A DNA stretch of 64,000 nucleotides, taken from DASRSS01 sp963799045 (GTDB lineage Bacteria; Actinomycetota; Actinomycetes; Mycobacteriales; Jatrophihabitantaceae). Numbering within the stretch: the first letter of the stretch is position 1; each line of letters opens with the position of its first letter. Location: NCBI GenBank assembly GCA_963799045.1, contig CAWCVN010000005.1, positions 62,001 to 126,000 of the forward strand, written 5' to 3'. Shown one piece after another: positions 1-9,764 of the stretch. The translations under genes were made by a program, and so were the position numbers. The notes under the pieces are model-generated. The model did no database searches. It had not been told where the DNA came from and worked only from the letters and a program-made list of their open reading frames with translations.

Positions 1-510
1 CTCGGCATGCGGCAGCGGCTCGGCCTGGCCGCCGCACTGCTCGGCGATCCGCGGGTACTGATCCTGGACGAGCCCGCGAACGGGCTGGATCCGGACGGCA
101 TCCGCTGGCTGCGCGGCTTCTTCCGCCACCTGGCGGCGGAGGGCCGCACCGTCCTGGTCTCCAGCCACCAGCTCAACGAGGTCGAGGAGATTGCTGATCG
201 CGTCGTGATCCTCAACCGGGGCCGGCTGGTACAGGCCGGCTCGATCCGTGAGCTCACCGAGGGCACCGGCTCGGTCGTCGTCCGCACTCCCAACCCGCAG
301 CCGCTGCTCGCTGCCCTGGCCGGGCGTGCCACCGTCGAGCAGACGGAGCCGCAGACCGTGCGCGTCCGCGGGCTCGACCTCGCCGAGGTCGGTCACCTGG
401 CCTTCGCAGCCGGGGTCGAACTGCACGAGCTCAGCAGTCAACGCTTCGACCTCGAAGAGCTGTTCTTCTCCCTGACCAGCGATCCGTCCGAGCAGGGAGT
501 GCAGCAGTGA
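1..510 (+). CDS. ABC transporter ATP-binding protein, 3' part (5' end outside window)
   Basis: The reading frame is open from the first base, so only the C-terminal part of an ABC ATPase is present. It contains a degenerate signature (LGMRQRLGLA), the Walker B and D-loop segment (VLILDEPANGLDPDG) and the switch histidine (LVSSHQLNEVE), followed by the C-terminal extension typical of ABC-2 export ATPases. The Walker A region lies upstream of the window. The next gene, a permease, starts inside its stop codon (GTGA overlap), so the two form an operon and probably an exporter. The substrate (drug, lipid or peptide) cannot be read from the sequence. Family assignment is secure. Confidence 0.93.
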   Translation, partial: LGMRQRLGLAAALLGDPRVLILDEPANGLDPDGIRWLRGFFRHLAAEGRTVLVSSHQLNEVEEIADRVVILNRGRLVQAGSIRELTEGTGSVVVRTPNPQPLLAALAGRATVEQTEPQTVRVRGLDLAEVGHLAFAAGVELHELSSQRFDLEELFFSLTSDPSEQGVQQ

Positions 511-1262
511 TCCGCCTCATCCGTGCCGAGCTGCTCAAGCTGCGCACCACCCAGGTCTGGTTCTGGCTGCTGATCGCCGCCGTCGCGGTGGCCGCGGTGT
601 TCGTGATCGGGCCTTTCGCCGCCGGCGGAGTCAACTCGGTCACCGACCTGGTGGACGTCTTCCACGGCGCGTCGATCGCCTACGTCGTGGTCTTCGTTCT
701 CGGCGCGCTCGGCGTCACCACCGAGTTCCGCTATCAGACGATCACGACCACCGTGCTCGCGACACCGTCCCGATGGGCGATCGTCAGCGCCAAGATGATC
801 ACCTACGCGCTGGTCGGCGCGGCCTACTCGCTGATCTGCCTCGCGGTGCAACTGGCGATCGCGGTGCCGTGGCTGTCGACCCGGCACGTGGACTACGGCA
901 TCGGCACGGCGCCGGTCCCCCGGACCCTCGGTGCGGTTTTCCTCGTCGTCACGCTCTTCGGCATCATCGGGATGGGCATCGGCGCGCTGCTGCGCAACCA
1001 GATCGTGGCCGTCGCAGTCGGGGTGATCTTCCTGCTCGTGATCCAGGGCATTCTCAGCATCATCCCGAAGGTCCGGGTCATCTACCCGTACCTGCCCGGC
1101 GGTGGCATGTCGGCGATCTTGAGCACGGGCGGCACCAACGACATGGCTCCCCCGGACGTGCACCTGCTGTCCGCGGCCGGAGGGATACTCGTGCTGCTGC
1201 TGTGGGCGTTCGTGCCTGCCGTGCTCGGCGCGGCGATCACGATGAACCGCGACATCACCTGA
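507..1262 (+). CDS. ABC-2 type transporter permease
   Basis: A 251-residue integral membrane protein starting at GTG 507, translationally coupled to the preceding ATPase. It opens with the amphipathic motif IRAELLKLRTT common in ABC-2 permeases of the two-gene bacterial exporters. About six hydrophobic helices follow, roughly residues 17-38, 56-75, 98-122, 140-160, 166-188 and 222-245. It should form the membrane channel of the exporter whose ATPase is cut by the window start. No substrate-specific feature is visible. Confidence 0.88.
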   Translation: MIRLIRAELLKLRTTQVWFWLLIAAVAVAAVFVIGPFAAGGVNSVTDLVDVFHGASIAYVVVFVLGALGVTTEFRYQTITTTVLATPSRWAIVSAKMITYALVGAAYSLICLAVQLAIAVPWLSTRHVDYGIGTAPVPRTLGAVFLVVTLFGIIGMGIGALLRNQIVAVAVGVIFLLVIQGILSIIPKVRVIYPYLPGGGMSAILSTGGTNDMAPPDVHLLSAAGGILVLLLWAFVPAVLGAAITMNRDIT

Positions 1263-1397
1263 TGCCGAGCCACCAGCGCCCGCGGACCGGGCGCCGTCCG
1301 GCGTCTGATCAGGCACATTGCGGGGCGCCACGCATGCTTCGGCGTGTCGCTGCGCGTAACCTCGATCGTTGGCACCTGCGAATTCAACGACACGAGA

Positions 1398-4300
1398 ATG
1401 GCCGAATCAGTGGCAACGACTGAACAGTCGACAGGAAGCGAATCACGGATCTCCCACAGCGACTTCGGTGCCAACGAGTGGCTCGTCGAGGAGATGTACG
1501 AACGCTTCCGGGCCGATCCGTCCAGCGTGGACGAAGCTTGGCACGAGTTCTTCTCCGACTACCGCCCGCCGCACTCGCCGGCGGTAACGGACACGGCCCG
1601 GCTTCCTGACAACGCCGGCCCGCCCGACACCGGCACGCCACCGGCAACGCCCGGCACCAGCCCGCAGGCGGTCGCGGCCACCGGCCCCGAGGCGAACGGG
1701 GGCGGACCGTCGCCGGCCGCCGTGCCGCCGCGCCAGGCCGCCCCGACCGCGCCTGCACCTCAGCCGGCCGCGAAGCCGCCGGCCCCTCAGGCCCCCGCTC
1801 CGGCCGGCACCGGCGACTCGACGACCCCGCTGCGCGGCGCCGCCTCCCGCGTCGTCGCGAACATGCAGGCATCGCTCGCCCTGCCGACCGCCACCAGCGT
1901 GCGCGCGGTGCCGGCGAAACTGCTCTCCGACAACCGCGTCGTGATCAACAACCATCTGCGCCGTTCCCGGGGCGGCAAGGTCAGCTTCACCCACCTCATC
2001 GGATACGCGGTGCTGCGCGCACTGCGTGAATTCCCGGAGATGAACAACCACTTCGCCGAAGTGGACGGCAAGCCGACCCTGGTCGGCCCCGAGCACGTCA
2101 ACTTCGGTCTGGCGATCGACCTGCCGGGCAAGGACGGCGGCCGGTCGCTGGTGGTGGCCGCGATCAAAGCCGCGGAGACGATGGACTTCGCCGGGTTCTG
2201 GAACGCCTACGAGGACATCATCCGCCGGGCCCGGAGCGGCAAGCTCACCACCGACGACTTCGCGGGCACGACGATCAGCCTGACCAATCCCGGCACCATC
2301 GGCACCAACCACTCCGTTCCGCGGCTGATGCCCGGCCAGGGCACCATCGTCGGCGTCGGCGCGATGGAGTATCCGGCCGAGTTCAGCGGCATGAGCGCCG
2401 AGATGCTCACCGAGCGGGCGATCAGCAAGATCATCACGCTGACGTCCACCTACGACCACCGCATCATCCAAGGCGCGCAGTCCGGCGAGTTCCTGCGGCG
2501 AATCCACGAGCTGTTGCTCTCCGACGAGTTCTACGACGAGATCTTCGCCGCGCTGCGGATCCCCTACGAGCCGGTCCGCTGGCTCGTCGACCGCGACCCG
2601 CACCACGAGGGCCAGATCAGCAAGCAGGCCCGCGTCATCGAGCTGATCAACGCCTACCGCACCCGCGGCCACCTGATGGCCGATACCGACCCACTCGAGT
2701 TCACCGTGCGGACGCACCCGGATCTCGACATCACCACGTACGGGCTCACCCTGTGGGACCTGGACCGCGAGTTCCCCGTCGGCGGATTCGCCGGCGAGAA
2801 GCTGTTGACCCTGCGCGAGATCCTCGGCGTGCTGCGTGACGCCTACTGCCGGCGCGTCGGTGTGGAGTACCGCCACATCACCGATCCCGAGCAGCGCAGG
2901 TGGCTCGAGGCGCGGGTCGAGGTCAAGCAGGACCAGCCCAGCCGCGAGGAGCAGCTGCACATCCTCGGCCGGCTCAACGCCGCCGAGGCGTTCGAGACGT
3001 TCCTGCAGACCAAGTACGTCGGCCAGAAGCGGTTCAGCCTGGAAGGTGGCGAGACCGTCATCCCGCTGCTCGACGCGGTGCTCAGCCAGGCGGCCCGGGA
3101 CGACCTCGACGAGGTTGTCATCGGCATGCCGCACCGCGGCCGGCTCAACGTGCTCGCCAACATCGTCGGCAAGCCGTACGCCAAGATCTTCAACGAGTTC
3201 GAGGGCAACATCGACCCGGATACCGCCCAGGGCTCCGGCGACGTGAAGTACCACCTCGGCGCCGATGGCCGGTTCCGGTCGCCCGACGGCGACGAGATCG
3301 CGGTGTCGCTCACCGCGAACCCGTCGCACCTCGAGGCCGTCGACCCGGTGCTCGAGGGAATCGTCCGGGCCAAGCAGGACCTGCTGAACAGGGGCGAGGA
3401 CGGCTACAGCGTGCTGCCGGTCATGATGCACGGGGACGCCGCGTTCGCCGGTCAGGGCGTCGTCGCCGAGACACTGAACCTCTCGCAGCTGCGCGGCTAC
3501 CGCACCGGCGGCACCGTGCACGTCGTCGTCAACAACCAGGTCGGGTTCACGACCTCGCCGTCCGCGTCGCGCTCGTCGCTGTACTGCACCGACATCGCGC
3601 GGATGATCGCCGCGCCCATCTTCCACGTGAACGGCGACGACCCCGAGGCCTGCGTGCGCGTCGCCAAGCTCGCCGTCGAGTACCGCAACGAGTTCCGCAA
3701 GGACGTCGTCATCGACATGGTCTGCTACCGGCGCCGCGGCCACAACGAGGCTGACAATCCGTCGTTCACGCAGCCCCAGATGTACGACATCATCGACGGC
3801 AAGCGCAGCGTCCGCAAGCTGTACACCGAGGCACTCGTCGGACGCGGTGACATCACCCTCGAGGACGCCGAGGCCGCGCTCAAGGACTTCCAGGCGCAGC
3901 TGGAGAAGGTGTTCGTCGAGACCCGCAACGCGTCCACGACCGCGCCGGCCGAGGTCGACATCGAACACATCACGCCGTCGCAGCAGGTCACCACCGCGGT
4001 CGGCATCGACGTGATCAAGCAGATCGCCGACGCGTACGCGAACCCGCCCGAGGGCTTCACGATCCACCCCCGGCTCAAGGCGCAGATCGACCGCCGGGTG
4101 GCGATGGCCAGCACGGGTGACGTCGACTGGGCCACCGCGGAGTTGTTCGCCTTCGGTGCCCTGGTGATGGAGGGCCGCGCGGTGCGGCTGGCCGGCCAGG
4201 ACTCGCGCCGCGGCACATTCACGCAGCGCCACGCCACGCTGATCGACCGCAACAACGGCGCCGAGTACACCCCGCTGCGCGAGCTGAGCGATGGGCAGGC

Positions 4301-5150
4301 GCCGTTCTGGGTGTACGACTCGCTGCTCTCGGAGTACGCGGCGATGGGCTTCGAGTACGGCTACTCCGTCGTGCGCGACGACGCACTGGTGTGCTGGGAG
4401 GCGCAGTTCGGCGACTTCGCCGACGGCGCGCAGACCATCATCGACGAGTTCATCGCCTCCGGCGAGGCAAAGTGGGGGCAGCGCTCGGCCGTGTCGCTGC
4501 TGCTGCCGCACGGCTACGAGGGCCAGGGCCCGGACCACTCCTCCGGCCGACCCGAGCGCTTCCTGCAGCTGGCGGCGGAGAACAACATGACCGTCGCGAT
4601 GTGCTCCTCGCCCGCGAACTACTTCCACCTGCTGCGGCGCCAGGGGCTGTCCCCGGTCCGCCGTCCGCTGGTGACGTTCACGCCGAAGTCCCTGCTGCGG
4701 CTCAAGGCCGCCGTCAGCCAACTCGAGGAGTTCACCACCGGCACGTTCCAGCCCGTCCTCGCCGACGCGGCCGCCGAGCCGTCCCAGGTGCGCCGGGTCC
4801 TGCTGTGCTCGGGCAAGGTGTACTACGACCTCGCGCAGGCACGCGACCGGCAGCAGCGTTCCGACGTCGCGATCGTGCGCGTCGAGCAGCTCTACCCGCT
4901 GCCCGCTCAGGAACTCACCGCCGAGCTGGCCCGCTTCCCCGGTGCCGAGCTGGTGTGGGTGCAGGAGGAGCCGGCCAACATGGGCGCCTGGCCCTACATC
5001 GCGCTCACCGTGCCCGAGCACCTGCAGGCGGCCGCTGACTCCCGGCAGCTGCTGCGGGTCTCGCGAAAGGCCTCCGCCTCGCCGGCGGTCGGATCGCTGA
5101 GCACCCACGAGGCGCAGCAGGCCGAGATCGTCGCCGCCGCGTTCGCCTGA
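1398..5150 (+). CDS. kgd: Multifunctional 2-oxoglutarate metabolism enzyme (fused E2 acyltransferase / E1 2-oxoglutarate dehydrogenase-decarboxylase)
   Basis: A 1250-residue TCA-cycle enzyme. The N-terminus carries the E1-type segment FGANEWLVEEMYERFR, then a Pro/Ala-rich linker (about residues 60-140), the E2 succinyltransferase catalytic domain with TYDHRIIQG near residue 352, and the thiamine-diphosphate E1 domain (MPHRGRLNVLAN near 576, HGDAAFAGQGV near 678). This fused layout, without a lipoyl domain, is the actinobacterial Kgd/OdhA type. The reading frame extends upstream to 1344, but ATG 1398 matches the usual N-terminus of the family. A TAACCT -10-like box lies at 1357-1362. The gene is intact, unlike several neighbours. 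Confidence 0.97.
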   Translation: MAESVATTEQSTGSESRISHSDFGANEWLVEEMYERFRADPSSVDEAWHEFFSDYRPPHSPAVTDTARLPDNAGPPDTGTPPATPGTSPQAVAATGPEANGGGPSPAAVPPRQAAPTAPAPQPAAKPPAPQAPAPAGTGDSTTPLRGAASRVVANMQASLALPTATSVRAVPAKLLSDNRVVINNHLRRSRGGKVSFTHLIGYAVLRALREFPEMNNHFAEVDGKPTLVGPEHVNFGLAIDLPGKDGGRSLVVAAIKAAETMDFAGFWNAYEDIIRRARSGKLTTDDFAGTTISLTNPGTIGTNHSVPRLMPGQGTIVGVGAMEYPAEFSGMSAEMLTERAISKIITLTSTYDHRIIQGAQSGEFLRRIHELLLSDEFYDEIFAALRIPYEPVRWLVDRDPHHEGQISKQARVIELINAYRTRGHLMADTDPLEFTVRTHPDLDITTYGLTLWDLDREFPVGGFAGEKLLTLREILGVLRDAYCRRVGVEYRHITDPEQRRWLEARVEVKQDQPSREEQLHILGRLNAAEAFETFLQTKYVGQKRFSLEGGETVIPLLDAVLSQAARDDLDEVVIGMPHRGRLNVLANIVGKPYAKIFNEFEGNIDPDTAQGSGDVKYHLGADGRFRSPDGDEIAVSLTANPSHLEAVDPVLEGIVRAKQDLLNRGEDGYSVLPVMMHGDAAFAGQGVVAETLNLSQLRGYRTGGTVHVVVNNQVGFTTSPSASRSSLYCTDIARMIAAPIFHVNGDDPEACVRVAKLAVEYRNEFRKDVVIDMVCYRRRGHNEADNPSFTQPQMYDIIDGKRSVRKLYTEALVGRGDITLEDAEAALKDFQAQLEKVFVETRNASTTAPAEVDIEHITPSQQVTTAVGIDVIKQIADAYANPPEGFTIHPRLKAQIDRRVAMASTGDVDWATAELFAFGALVMEGRAVRLAGQDSRRGTFTQRHATLIDRNNGAEYTPLRELSDGQAPFWVYDSLLSEYAAMGFEYGYSVVRDDALVCWEAQFGDFADGAQTIIDEFIASGEAKWGQRSAVSLLLPHGYEGQGPDHSSGRPERFLQLAAENNMTVAMCSSPANYFHLLRRQGLSPVRRPLVTFTPKSLLRLKAAVSQLEEFTTGTFQPVLADAAAEPSQVRRVLLCSGKVYYDLAQARDRQQRSDVAIVRVEQLYPLPAQELTAELARFPGAELVWVQEEPANMGAWPYIALTVPEHLQAAADSRQLLRVSRKASASPAVGSLSTHEAQQAEIVAAAFA

Positions 5151-5159
5151 GAGCCGCCG

Positions 5160-5330
5160 ATGTATTTCACCGACCGTGGCATCGAGGAGCTGATCGATCG
5201 CCGCGGGCAGGAACAGGTCAGCCTCGAGTGGGTAGGACTACGACTGCAGGAATTCGTCGACGAGCACCCGGAGTTCGAGACGGCCGTCGACCGGCTCGCC
5301 ACCTGGCTCGCCCGCCTCGACGAGGATTAG
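5160..5330 (+). CDS. Small conserved actinobacterial protein, DUF6104-like
   Basis: A 56-residue protein (MYFTDRGIEELIDRRG...WLARLDED) starting 9 nt after kgd, with a GAGAG ribosome site. It is rich in charged residues, has no membrane segment, and is probably a small helical cytosolic protein. From memory, a protein with the same opening (MYFTDRGIEEL) and ending (RLATWLARLD) is found just downstream of the 2-oxoglutarate dehydrogenase gene in streptomycetes and relatives. Co-conservation suggests a link to Kgd, but no function is established. Codon use is normal for the window. Confidence 0.8.
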   Translation: MYFTDRGIEELIDRRGQEQVSLEWVGLRLQEFVDEHPEFETAVDRLATWLARLDED

Positions 5331-5333
5331 CGA

Positions 5334-5359
5334 CCGGGCGCACCACGGCTGCGCCCCGG
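5334..5359 (+). terminator. Hairpin terminator after kgd operon
   Basis: CCGGGCGCA and TGCGCCCCGG form a near-perfect GC stem (one bulged C) around a 7-nt loop, between the small kgd-linked gene and the next gene. There is no U-tract, as is usual for actinobacterial terminators. Confidence 0.6.
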
Positions 5360-5372
5360 GAAGGAGTACCGC

Positions 5373-6236
5373 ATGACGTCCACCCTCGGCGCCCGCTCCG
5401 GCACCTTCGCGATCGGCGGGACGCATACCGTCAACCGGCTCGGCTTCGGTTCGATGCAGCTGACCGGGCCCGGCGTCTGGGGCGATCCCAAGGATCCGGA
5501 CGAGGCGGTCCGCGTGCTGCGCCGCGCGGTGGAACTCGGCACCACCCTGATCGACACGGCCGACTCGTACGGCCCGGTCGTGGCCGAGGAGCTGATCCGG
5601 AAGGCGCTGCACCCGTACCCGGACGACCTGGTCATCGCGACCAAGGCCGGCCTGACCCGTTCCGGCCCCGGTCAGTGGCACCCGGTCGGCCGGCCGGAGT
5701 ACCTGCGCCAGCAGTGCGAGATGAGCCTGCGCCACCTCGGACTGGACCAGATCGCGCTGTACCAGCTGCACCGCATCGACGCTCAGGTTCCGCTGTCCGA
5801 CCAGCTCGGTGAGCTGGTCGCGCTGCAGCAGGAGGGCAAGATCGCCCACATCGGCCTGTCCGAGGTGACGGTCGACGAGCTGGAGGCCGCGCGCCGGCTG
5901 GCGCCGATCGCCACCGTGCAGAACCTCTACAACCTGGCCAAGCGGACCGCGGAGGACGTGCTGAAGCAGTGCGAGTCCGACAACATCGGCTTCATTCCCT
6001 GGTTCCCGCTGGCCACCGGTCAGCTGGCCAGCGGCGACAGCCCGCTGACGGCCATCGCGCAGCGCAAGCAGGCCTCGCCGTCTCAGCTCGCGCTGGCCTG
6101 GCTGCTGCGCCGCTCGCCGGTCATGCTGCCGATTCCGGGCACGTCATCGGTGGCGCATCTGGAGGAGAACATGGCTGCGGCCGGGATCGAGCTGTCCGGC
6201 GAAGAGTTCGACGAGCTGACCGACGCCGCTGGCTGA
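5373..6236 (+). CDS. Aldo/keto reductase
   Basis: A 287-residue NADPH-dependent oxidoreductase of the aldo/keto reductase superfamily, preceded by a good ribosome site (GGAAGGAG). The TIM-barrel signatures are visible: catalytic Asp and Tyr in LIDTADSYGPVVAEELI near residues 57-72, Lys in VIATKAGLTRSG, His in LYQLHRID, and the C-terminal cofactor segment LPIPGTSSVAHLEEN. It is closest in style to the actinobacterial group annotated as general aldehyde/ketone or pyridoxal reductases; the substrate is unknown. Its 3' end overlaps the convergent yczE-like gene. Confidence 0.92.
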   Translation: MTSTLGARSGTFAIGGTHTVNRLGFGSMQLTGPGVWGDPKDPDEAVRVLRRAVELGTTLIDTADSYGPVVAEELIRKALHPYPDDLVIATKAGLTRSGPGQWHPVGRPEYLRQQCEMSLRHLGLDQIALYQLHRIDAQVPLSDQLGELVALQQEGKIAHIGLSEVTVDELEAARRLAPIATVQNLYNLAKRTAEDVLKQCESDNIGFIPWFPLATGQLASGDSPLTAIAQRKQASPSQLALAWLLRRSPVMLPIPGTSSVAHLEENMAAAGIELSGEEFDELTDAAG

Positions 6237-6829
6237 CCGGCACCCGGGTGTCGAACACCTGCAAGAACACCTGCGCCAACGGGCCGATCGCCACCGCGAA
6301 GGCCAGCGTGCCCGAGACCGACGGTGCCGCCGAGCAGCCAGCCCGCGACCAGCACGGTGAGCTCGAGGCAGGTGCGGGTGAGGCGGATCGAGCGGCCGCT
6401 GCGCCGCGCGAGCCCGGTCATCAGGCCGTCGCGGGGGCCGGGCCCGAAGTGCGCGCCGATGTACATGCCGGTGGCCAGGCCGCAGAGCACGATGCCCGCG
6501 GCGAGGTCGGCCACGCGCCAGGCCATGGCGTGCACGTGCGGTAGCCATTGCAGGCTGAGGTTCATCGACACGCCGATCAGCACCACGTTGCTGACGGTGC
6601 CCAGCCCGGGGCGCTGGCGCAGTGGGATCCACAGCAGCAGCACCGCCGCCCCGACGGCGATCACGACCGTCCCGATGGCGAGGTCGACGTGCCGCGAGAT
6701 GCCCTGGTGCAGGACGTCCCACGGGTCCAGACCGAGCCGCGATCGCACCTGCAGCGCCCCCGCCAACCCGTAGCAGGCCAGGCCAATGTAGAGCTGGAGC
6801 AGCCGCCAGGACAGTCCACTTCGGGTCAT
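6121..6829 (-). pseudogene. YczE-like integral membrane protein, one frameshift
   Basis: From ATG 6829 the frame encodes a YczE/YitT-like membrane protein (LYIGLACYGLAGALQVRS; GLDPWDVLHQGISR) with about five helices. Near 6312-6320 the conserved frame changes: reading on in the next frame restores a family-like end (GTLAFAVAIGPLAQVF) and stops at 6121. One extra base in the GGTCTCGGG run explains it; the corrected protein is about 235 residues. Either the sequence has an insertion error or the gene is newly broken. It is divergent from a MocR-type regulator, the usual yczE/yczR arrangement. The 3' end overlaps the convergent aldo/keto reductase by about 115 nt. Confidence 0.7.
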
Positions 6830-6923
6830 GACGGCCAGCGTGCCAGCCGTAGCCGGCCGCTTTCCCGGCCAATCGCCGGGTAATGGCGGCGACAGCCAGA
6901 CCATTGTGTGCCACCATGACCAG

Positions 6924-8372
6924 ATGGCTCCCGTCTCCCGCATCGGCGGCCGTGCCCTCGCCGCGCTGCTGCCGGATCTGCACGCCGTACCCGGCCCGGT
7001 CTATTCGGCACTGAGCGACGCCATCACCGCACTCGTGCTCGACGGCCGGGTCGCCACCGAGACCCGCCTGCCGTCCGAGCGAGAGCTGGCCGCCGCGCTC
7101 GTCCTCAGCCGCGCCACCGTCACCTCGGCCTACGACGCGCTGCGTGAGCGTGGCTACCTGGCCAGCCGCATCGGCTCGGGCAGCTTCGTAACCGTCCCGC
7201 CGGGCTCGCGGCCCCGGCACTCGCTGGCGCGCTGGGCCGCGCCGGGCTGCGACCCCGGGGATGTCATCGACCTGTCCTGCGCCGCGCTGCCGGCCCCGGT
7301 GGGCGTGCTCGGCCCGGCGATCGAGCAGGCGTCGGCGGCCTTGACGAGCTACAGCATCGGCGACGGCTACGACCCGGCCGGCCTCACGGCGCTACGCCGA
7401 GCGGTCGCGGACAGGTTCACCGCGCGTGGCGTGGTGACCGGCCCGGACCAGGTGCTGATCACCAACGGCGCGCTGCACGGCCTCGACCTGCTGCTGCGGC
7501 TGCTCTCCGGCGCCGGCGACCGGGTGCTGACCGAGTTGCCGACCTACCCGGGTGCCCTGGACGCGATCCGCGCGGCCGGGGCGCGCATCGTCCCGGTCCC
7601 GGTGGCTGCGGACGGCTCGGGCTGGCAGGTCGAGCAGCTGCAGGCGACGCTGCGCCAGACGGCCCCGCGACTGGCGTACCTGACACCGGATTTCCACAAC
7701 CCGACCGGTGCGCTGGTGGGCGCAGCGGCCCGCCGTGCGGTGCTGCGCACAGCCCGGCAGACTGGCACGACGGTGATCGTCGACGAATCGTTCGTCGGCT
7801 TCGGCTTCGGCCCGGACGAACGGCCGTGCGCCGCGATCGACCCGTCGGTCATCAGCGTGGGCTCGCTGTCGAAGCCGGTGTGGGGCGGGCTGCGCATCGG
7901 CTGGATCCGAGCCTCGGCCGAGCTGATCGGCCGGTTGGCCGCGCTGCGCGCGACGATCGACATGGGCAGCCCGGTGCTCGACCAGCTTGTCGCCGCGGCG
8001 CTGTTCGACCAGCTCGACACGATCACCGCCGACCGGCTCGCGCAGCTGCGCCCGCAGCGCGACGCGCTGCTCACCGCGCTGGCCCGCGAGCTGCCGCAGT
8101 GGCGGGCGACGGTGCCGCAGGGAGGGCTGTCGCTCTGGGTCGAACTCGACGCGGCACTGTCGACTCCGCTGACGCTGATGTCGGCTGCGGCGGGGGTGGT
8201 CCTGGTGCCCGGTTCCCGCTTCGGCGTGGACGGCACCCTGGAACGGTTCCTGCGGCTGCCGTTCTCGCTGCCCGCAGCGGTACTGGACGAAGCGGTCTGC
8301 CGGCTGGCCGCGATCTGGGCGCAGCTGGACCGCTCCGGCGGCCTGAGCACCCGCCAGCTCGTCGTGGCGTAG
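6924..8372 (+). CDS. MocR-family regulator (GntR HTH fused to aminotransferase fold), YczR-like
   Basis: A 482-residue two-domain protein. Residues 30-100 are a GntR winged helix (LPSERELAAALVLSRATVTSAYDALRERGYL); the rest is a fold-type I PLP aminotransferase domain (SYSIGDGYDPAGL, PDFHNPTGAL, VIVDESF, and the PLP lysine in SVGSLSKPVWGG). The frame extends to 6828, but ATG 6924 gives the normal MocR N-terminus. The divergently transcribed neighbour is a YczE-like membrane protein, which MocR proteins of the YczR type are commonly paired with, so local regulation of that gene is the likely job. Effector unknown. Confidence 0.9.
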   Translation: MAPVSRIGGRALAALLPDLHAVPGPVYSALSDAITALVLDGRVATETRLPSERELAAALVLSRATVTSAYDALRERGYLASRIGSGSFVTVPPGSRPRHSLARWAAPGCDPGDVIDLSCAALPAPVGVLGPAIEQASAALTSYSIGDGYDPAGLTALRRAVADRFTARGVVTGPDQVLITNGALHGLDLLLRLLSGAGDRVLTELPTYPGALDAIRAAGARIVPVPVAADGSGWQVEQLQATLRQTAPRLAYLTPDFHNPTGALVGAAARRAVLRTARQTGTTVIVDESFVGFGFGPDERPCAAIDPSVISVGSLSKPVWGGLRIGWIRASAELIGRLAALRATIDMGSPVLDQLVAAALFDQLDTITADRLAQLRPQRDALLTALARELPQWRATVPQGGLSLWVELDAALSTPLTLMSAAAGVVLVPGSRFGVDGTLERFLRLPFSLPAAVLDEAVCRLAAIWAQLDRSGGLSTRQLVVA

Positions 8373-8397
8373 TCCGGCGCAACCCGCCCCGCACACG

Positions 8398-8418
8398 GCC
8401 CACGCCGCGAGCGTGGGC
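8398..8418. terminator. Bidirectional hairpin terminator
   Basis: A perfect 8-bp inverted repeat, GCCCACGC / GCGTGGGC with loop CGCGA, sits between the convergent ends of the MocR gene and the malic enzyme gene, where it can end both transcripts. Confidence 0.65.
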
Positions 8419-8430
8419 GGGCGCGCGGGC

Positions 8431-9574
8431 TCAGGCGGTGGCTACGCCGTCCGCCCGGGCCTGCTCGGCCACGGCTGCTGCCACGGCCGGGGCGACGCGC
8501 GGGTCGAACGGCGTCGGCACGATGTACTCGGCTGTGAGCGCGTCACCGACGACATCGCCGAGCGCCTCGGCGGCGGCCAGCTTCATGTTCTCGGTGATCG
8601 CGCTGCGCGCCGGCGTCGAACGCCCCGGCGAAGACGCCGGGGAACGCCAGCACGTTGTTGATCTGGTTCGGATAGTCGCTGCGGCCGGTGGCGACGACAT
8701 CGGCGTGCCGCGCGGCGACATCCGGATGCACCTCGGGGTTGGGGTTGGCCAGCGCGAAGATGATCGCGTGCGGCGGCCATCTTGGCCACCGCCTCCTCCT
8801 CGACCGCGCCGGCGCTGAGGCCGAGGAAGACGTCGGCCCCGTCGAGGGCTTGCGTCAGCGAGCCGCGCAGGCCCGCCTTGTTGGTCACTCCCGCGAGCTC
8901 GGCCTTGACCGCGGTCAGTCCCGTCCCGGCCCGGCGCCAGGATGCCCTTCGAGTCGGCGACGGCGATGTCACCGATGCCGGCCGCGAGAAGGATCTTGGT
9001 GCACGCGACGCCTGCTGCGCCCGCGCCCGAAACGACCACCCGCAGATCGCTCAACGAGCGACCGGTGACCGTCGCCGCGTTGCGCAGCGCGGCCAGCACC
9101 ACGACCGCGGTGCCGTGCTGGTCGTCGTGGAAGACAGGGATCGCCAGCCGCTCGCGCAGCCGGTCCTCGATCTCGAAGCAGCGCGGCGCGGAGATGTCCT
9201 CGAGGTTGATGCCGCCGAACGACGGCGCGATCCGCGCAACCGTGTCGACGATCTCGTCGGTGTCGGTCGTGTCCAGGACGATCGGCACCGCGTTGAGGCC
9301 GGCGAACTCGCTGAACAGCGCCGCCTTGCCCTCCATCACCGGCAGCGCGGCCGCCGGGCCGATGTTGCCCAGGCCGAGCACTGCGGTCCCGTCGCTGACC
9401 ACGGCGACCAGCCGGGAGCGCCAGGTGTACTCGCGCGCCAGCGCGCCGTCCTCGGCTATGGCGCTGCAGACCTCGGCGACGCCCGGCGTGTAGGCCAGCG
9501 ACAGCGACTCGCGGTCGACCAGCGGCAGCAGGCTGCGGACGGCCAAGCTTGCCGCCCTCGTGCACGCGGAACAC
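8431..9574 (-). pseudogene. NAD(P)-dependent malic enzyme, four apparent 1-nt insertions
   Basis: The conserved protein is spread over three frames. GTG 9574 with GGAGAG upstream gives VFRVHEGGKL; after an extra base near 9543 it continues DRESLSLAYTPGVAEVCSAI, LGLGNIGPAAALPVMEGKAA, FHDDQHGTAVVVLAALRNA and the NAD-binding VVSGAGAAGVACTKILL. Further extra bases lie near 8926, 8773 and 8610, each followed by the expected family sequence (TNKAGLRGSL, ANPNPEVHPD, YPNQINNVLAFPGVFAG, ITENMKLAAAEALGD). Removing four bases leaves 379 residues, the normal size for oxaloacetate-decarboxylating malate dehydrogenase, which makes pyruvate and NAD(P)H. All four changes being insertions points to sequencing error rather than decay. 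Confidence 0.85.
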
Positions 9575-9764
9575 AGCACTCTCCGGTCGAACCCCACTGC
9601 CGTTACGCCCCGTTCACTGCTCGAGATCGTTGAAATCCCGCCGAGGTTACGGCCTGGTGGATATCCGCCCCGGGGTTCGCCCGGCCGCTTCAGTCTGGCA
9701 CGCACGTGCCCGCAAGCGGTACCGGAATCGACGTGGCCCTGCCCACGTCGGGCCGGGGTGGGGC

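Noticed and set aside
1443..5108. A long open frame on the minus strand opposite kgd (over 1200 codons).
   Set aside because: It has no family features and mirrors the codon positions of kgd; long antisense frames are expected at this G+C level.
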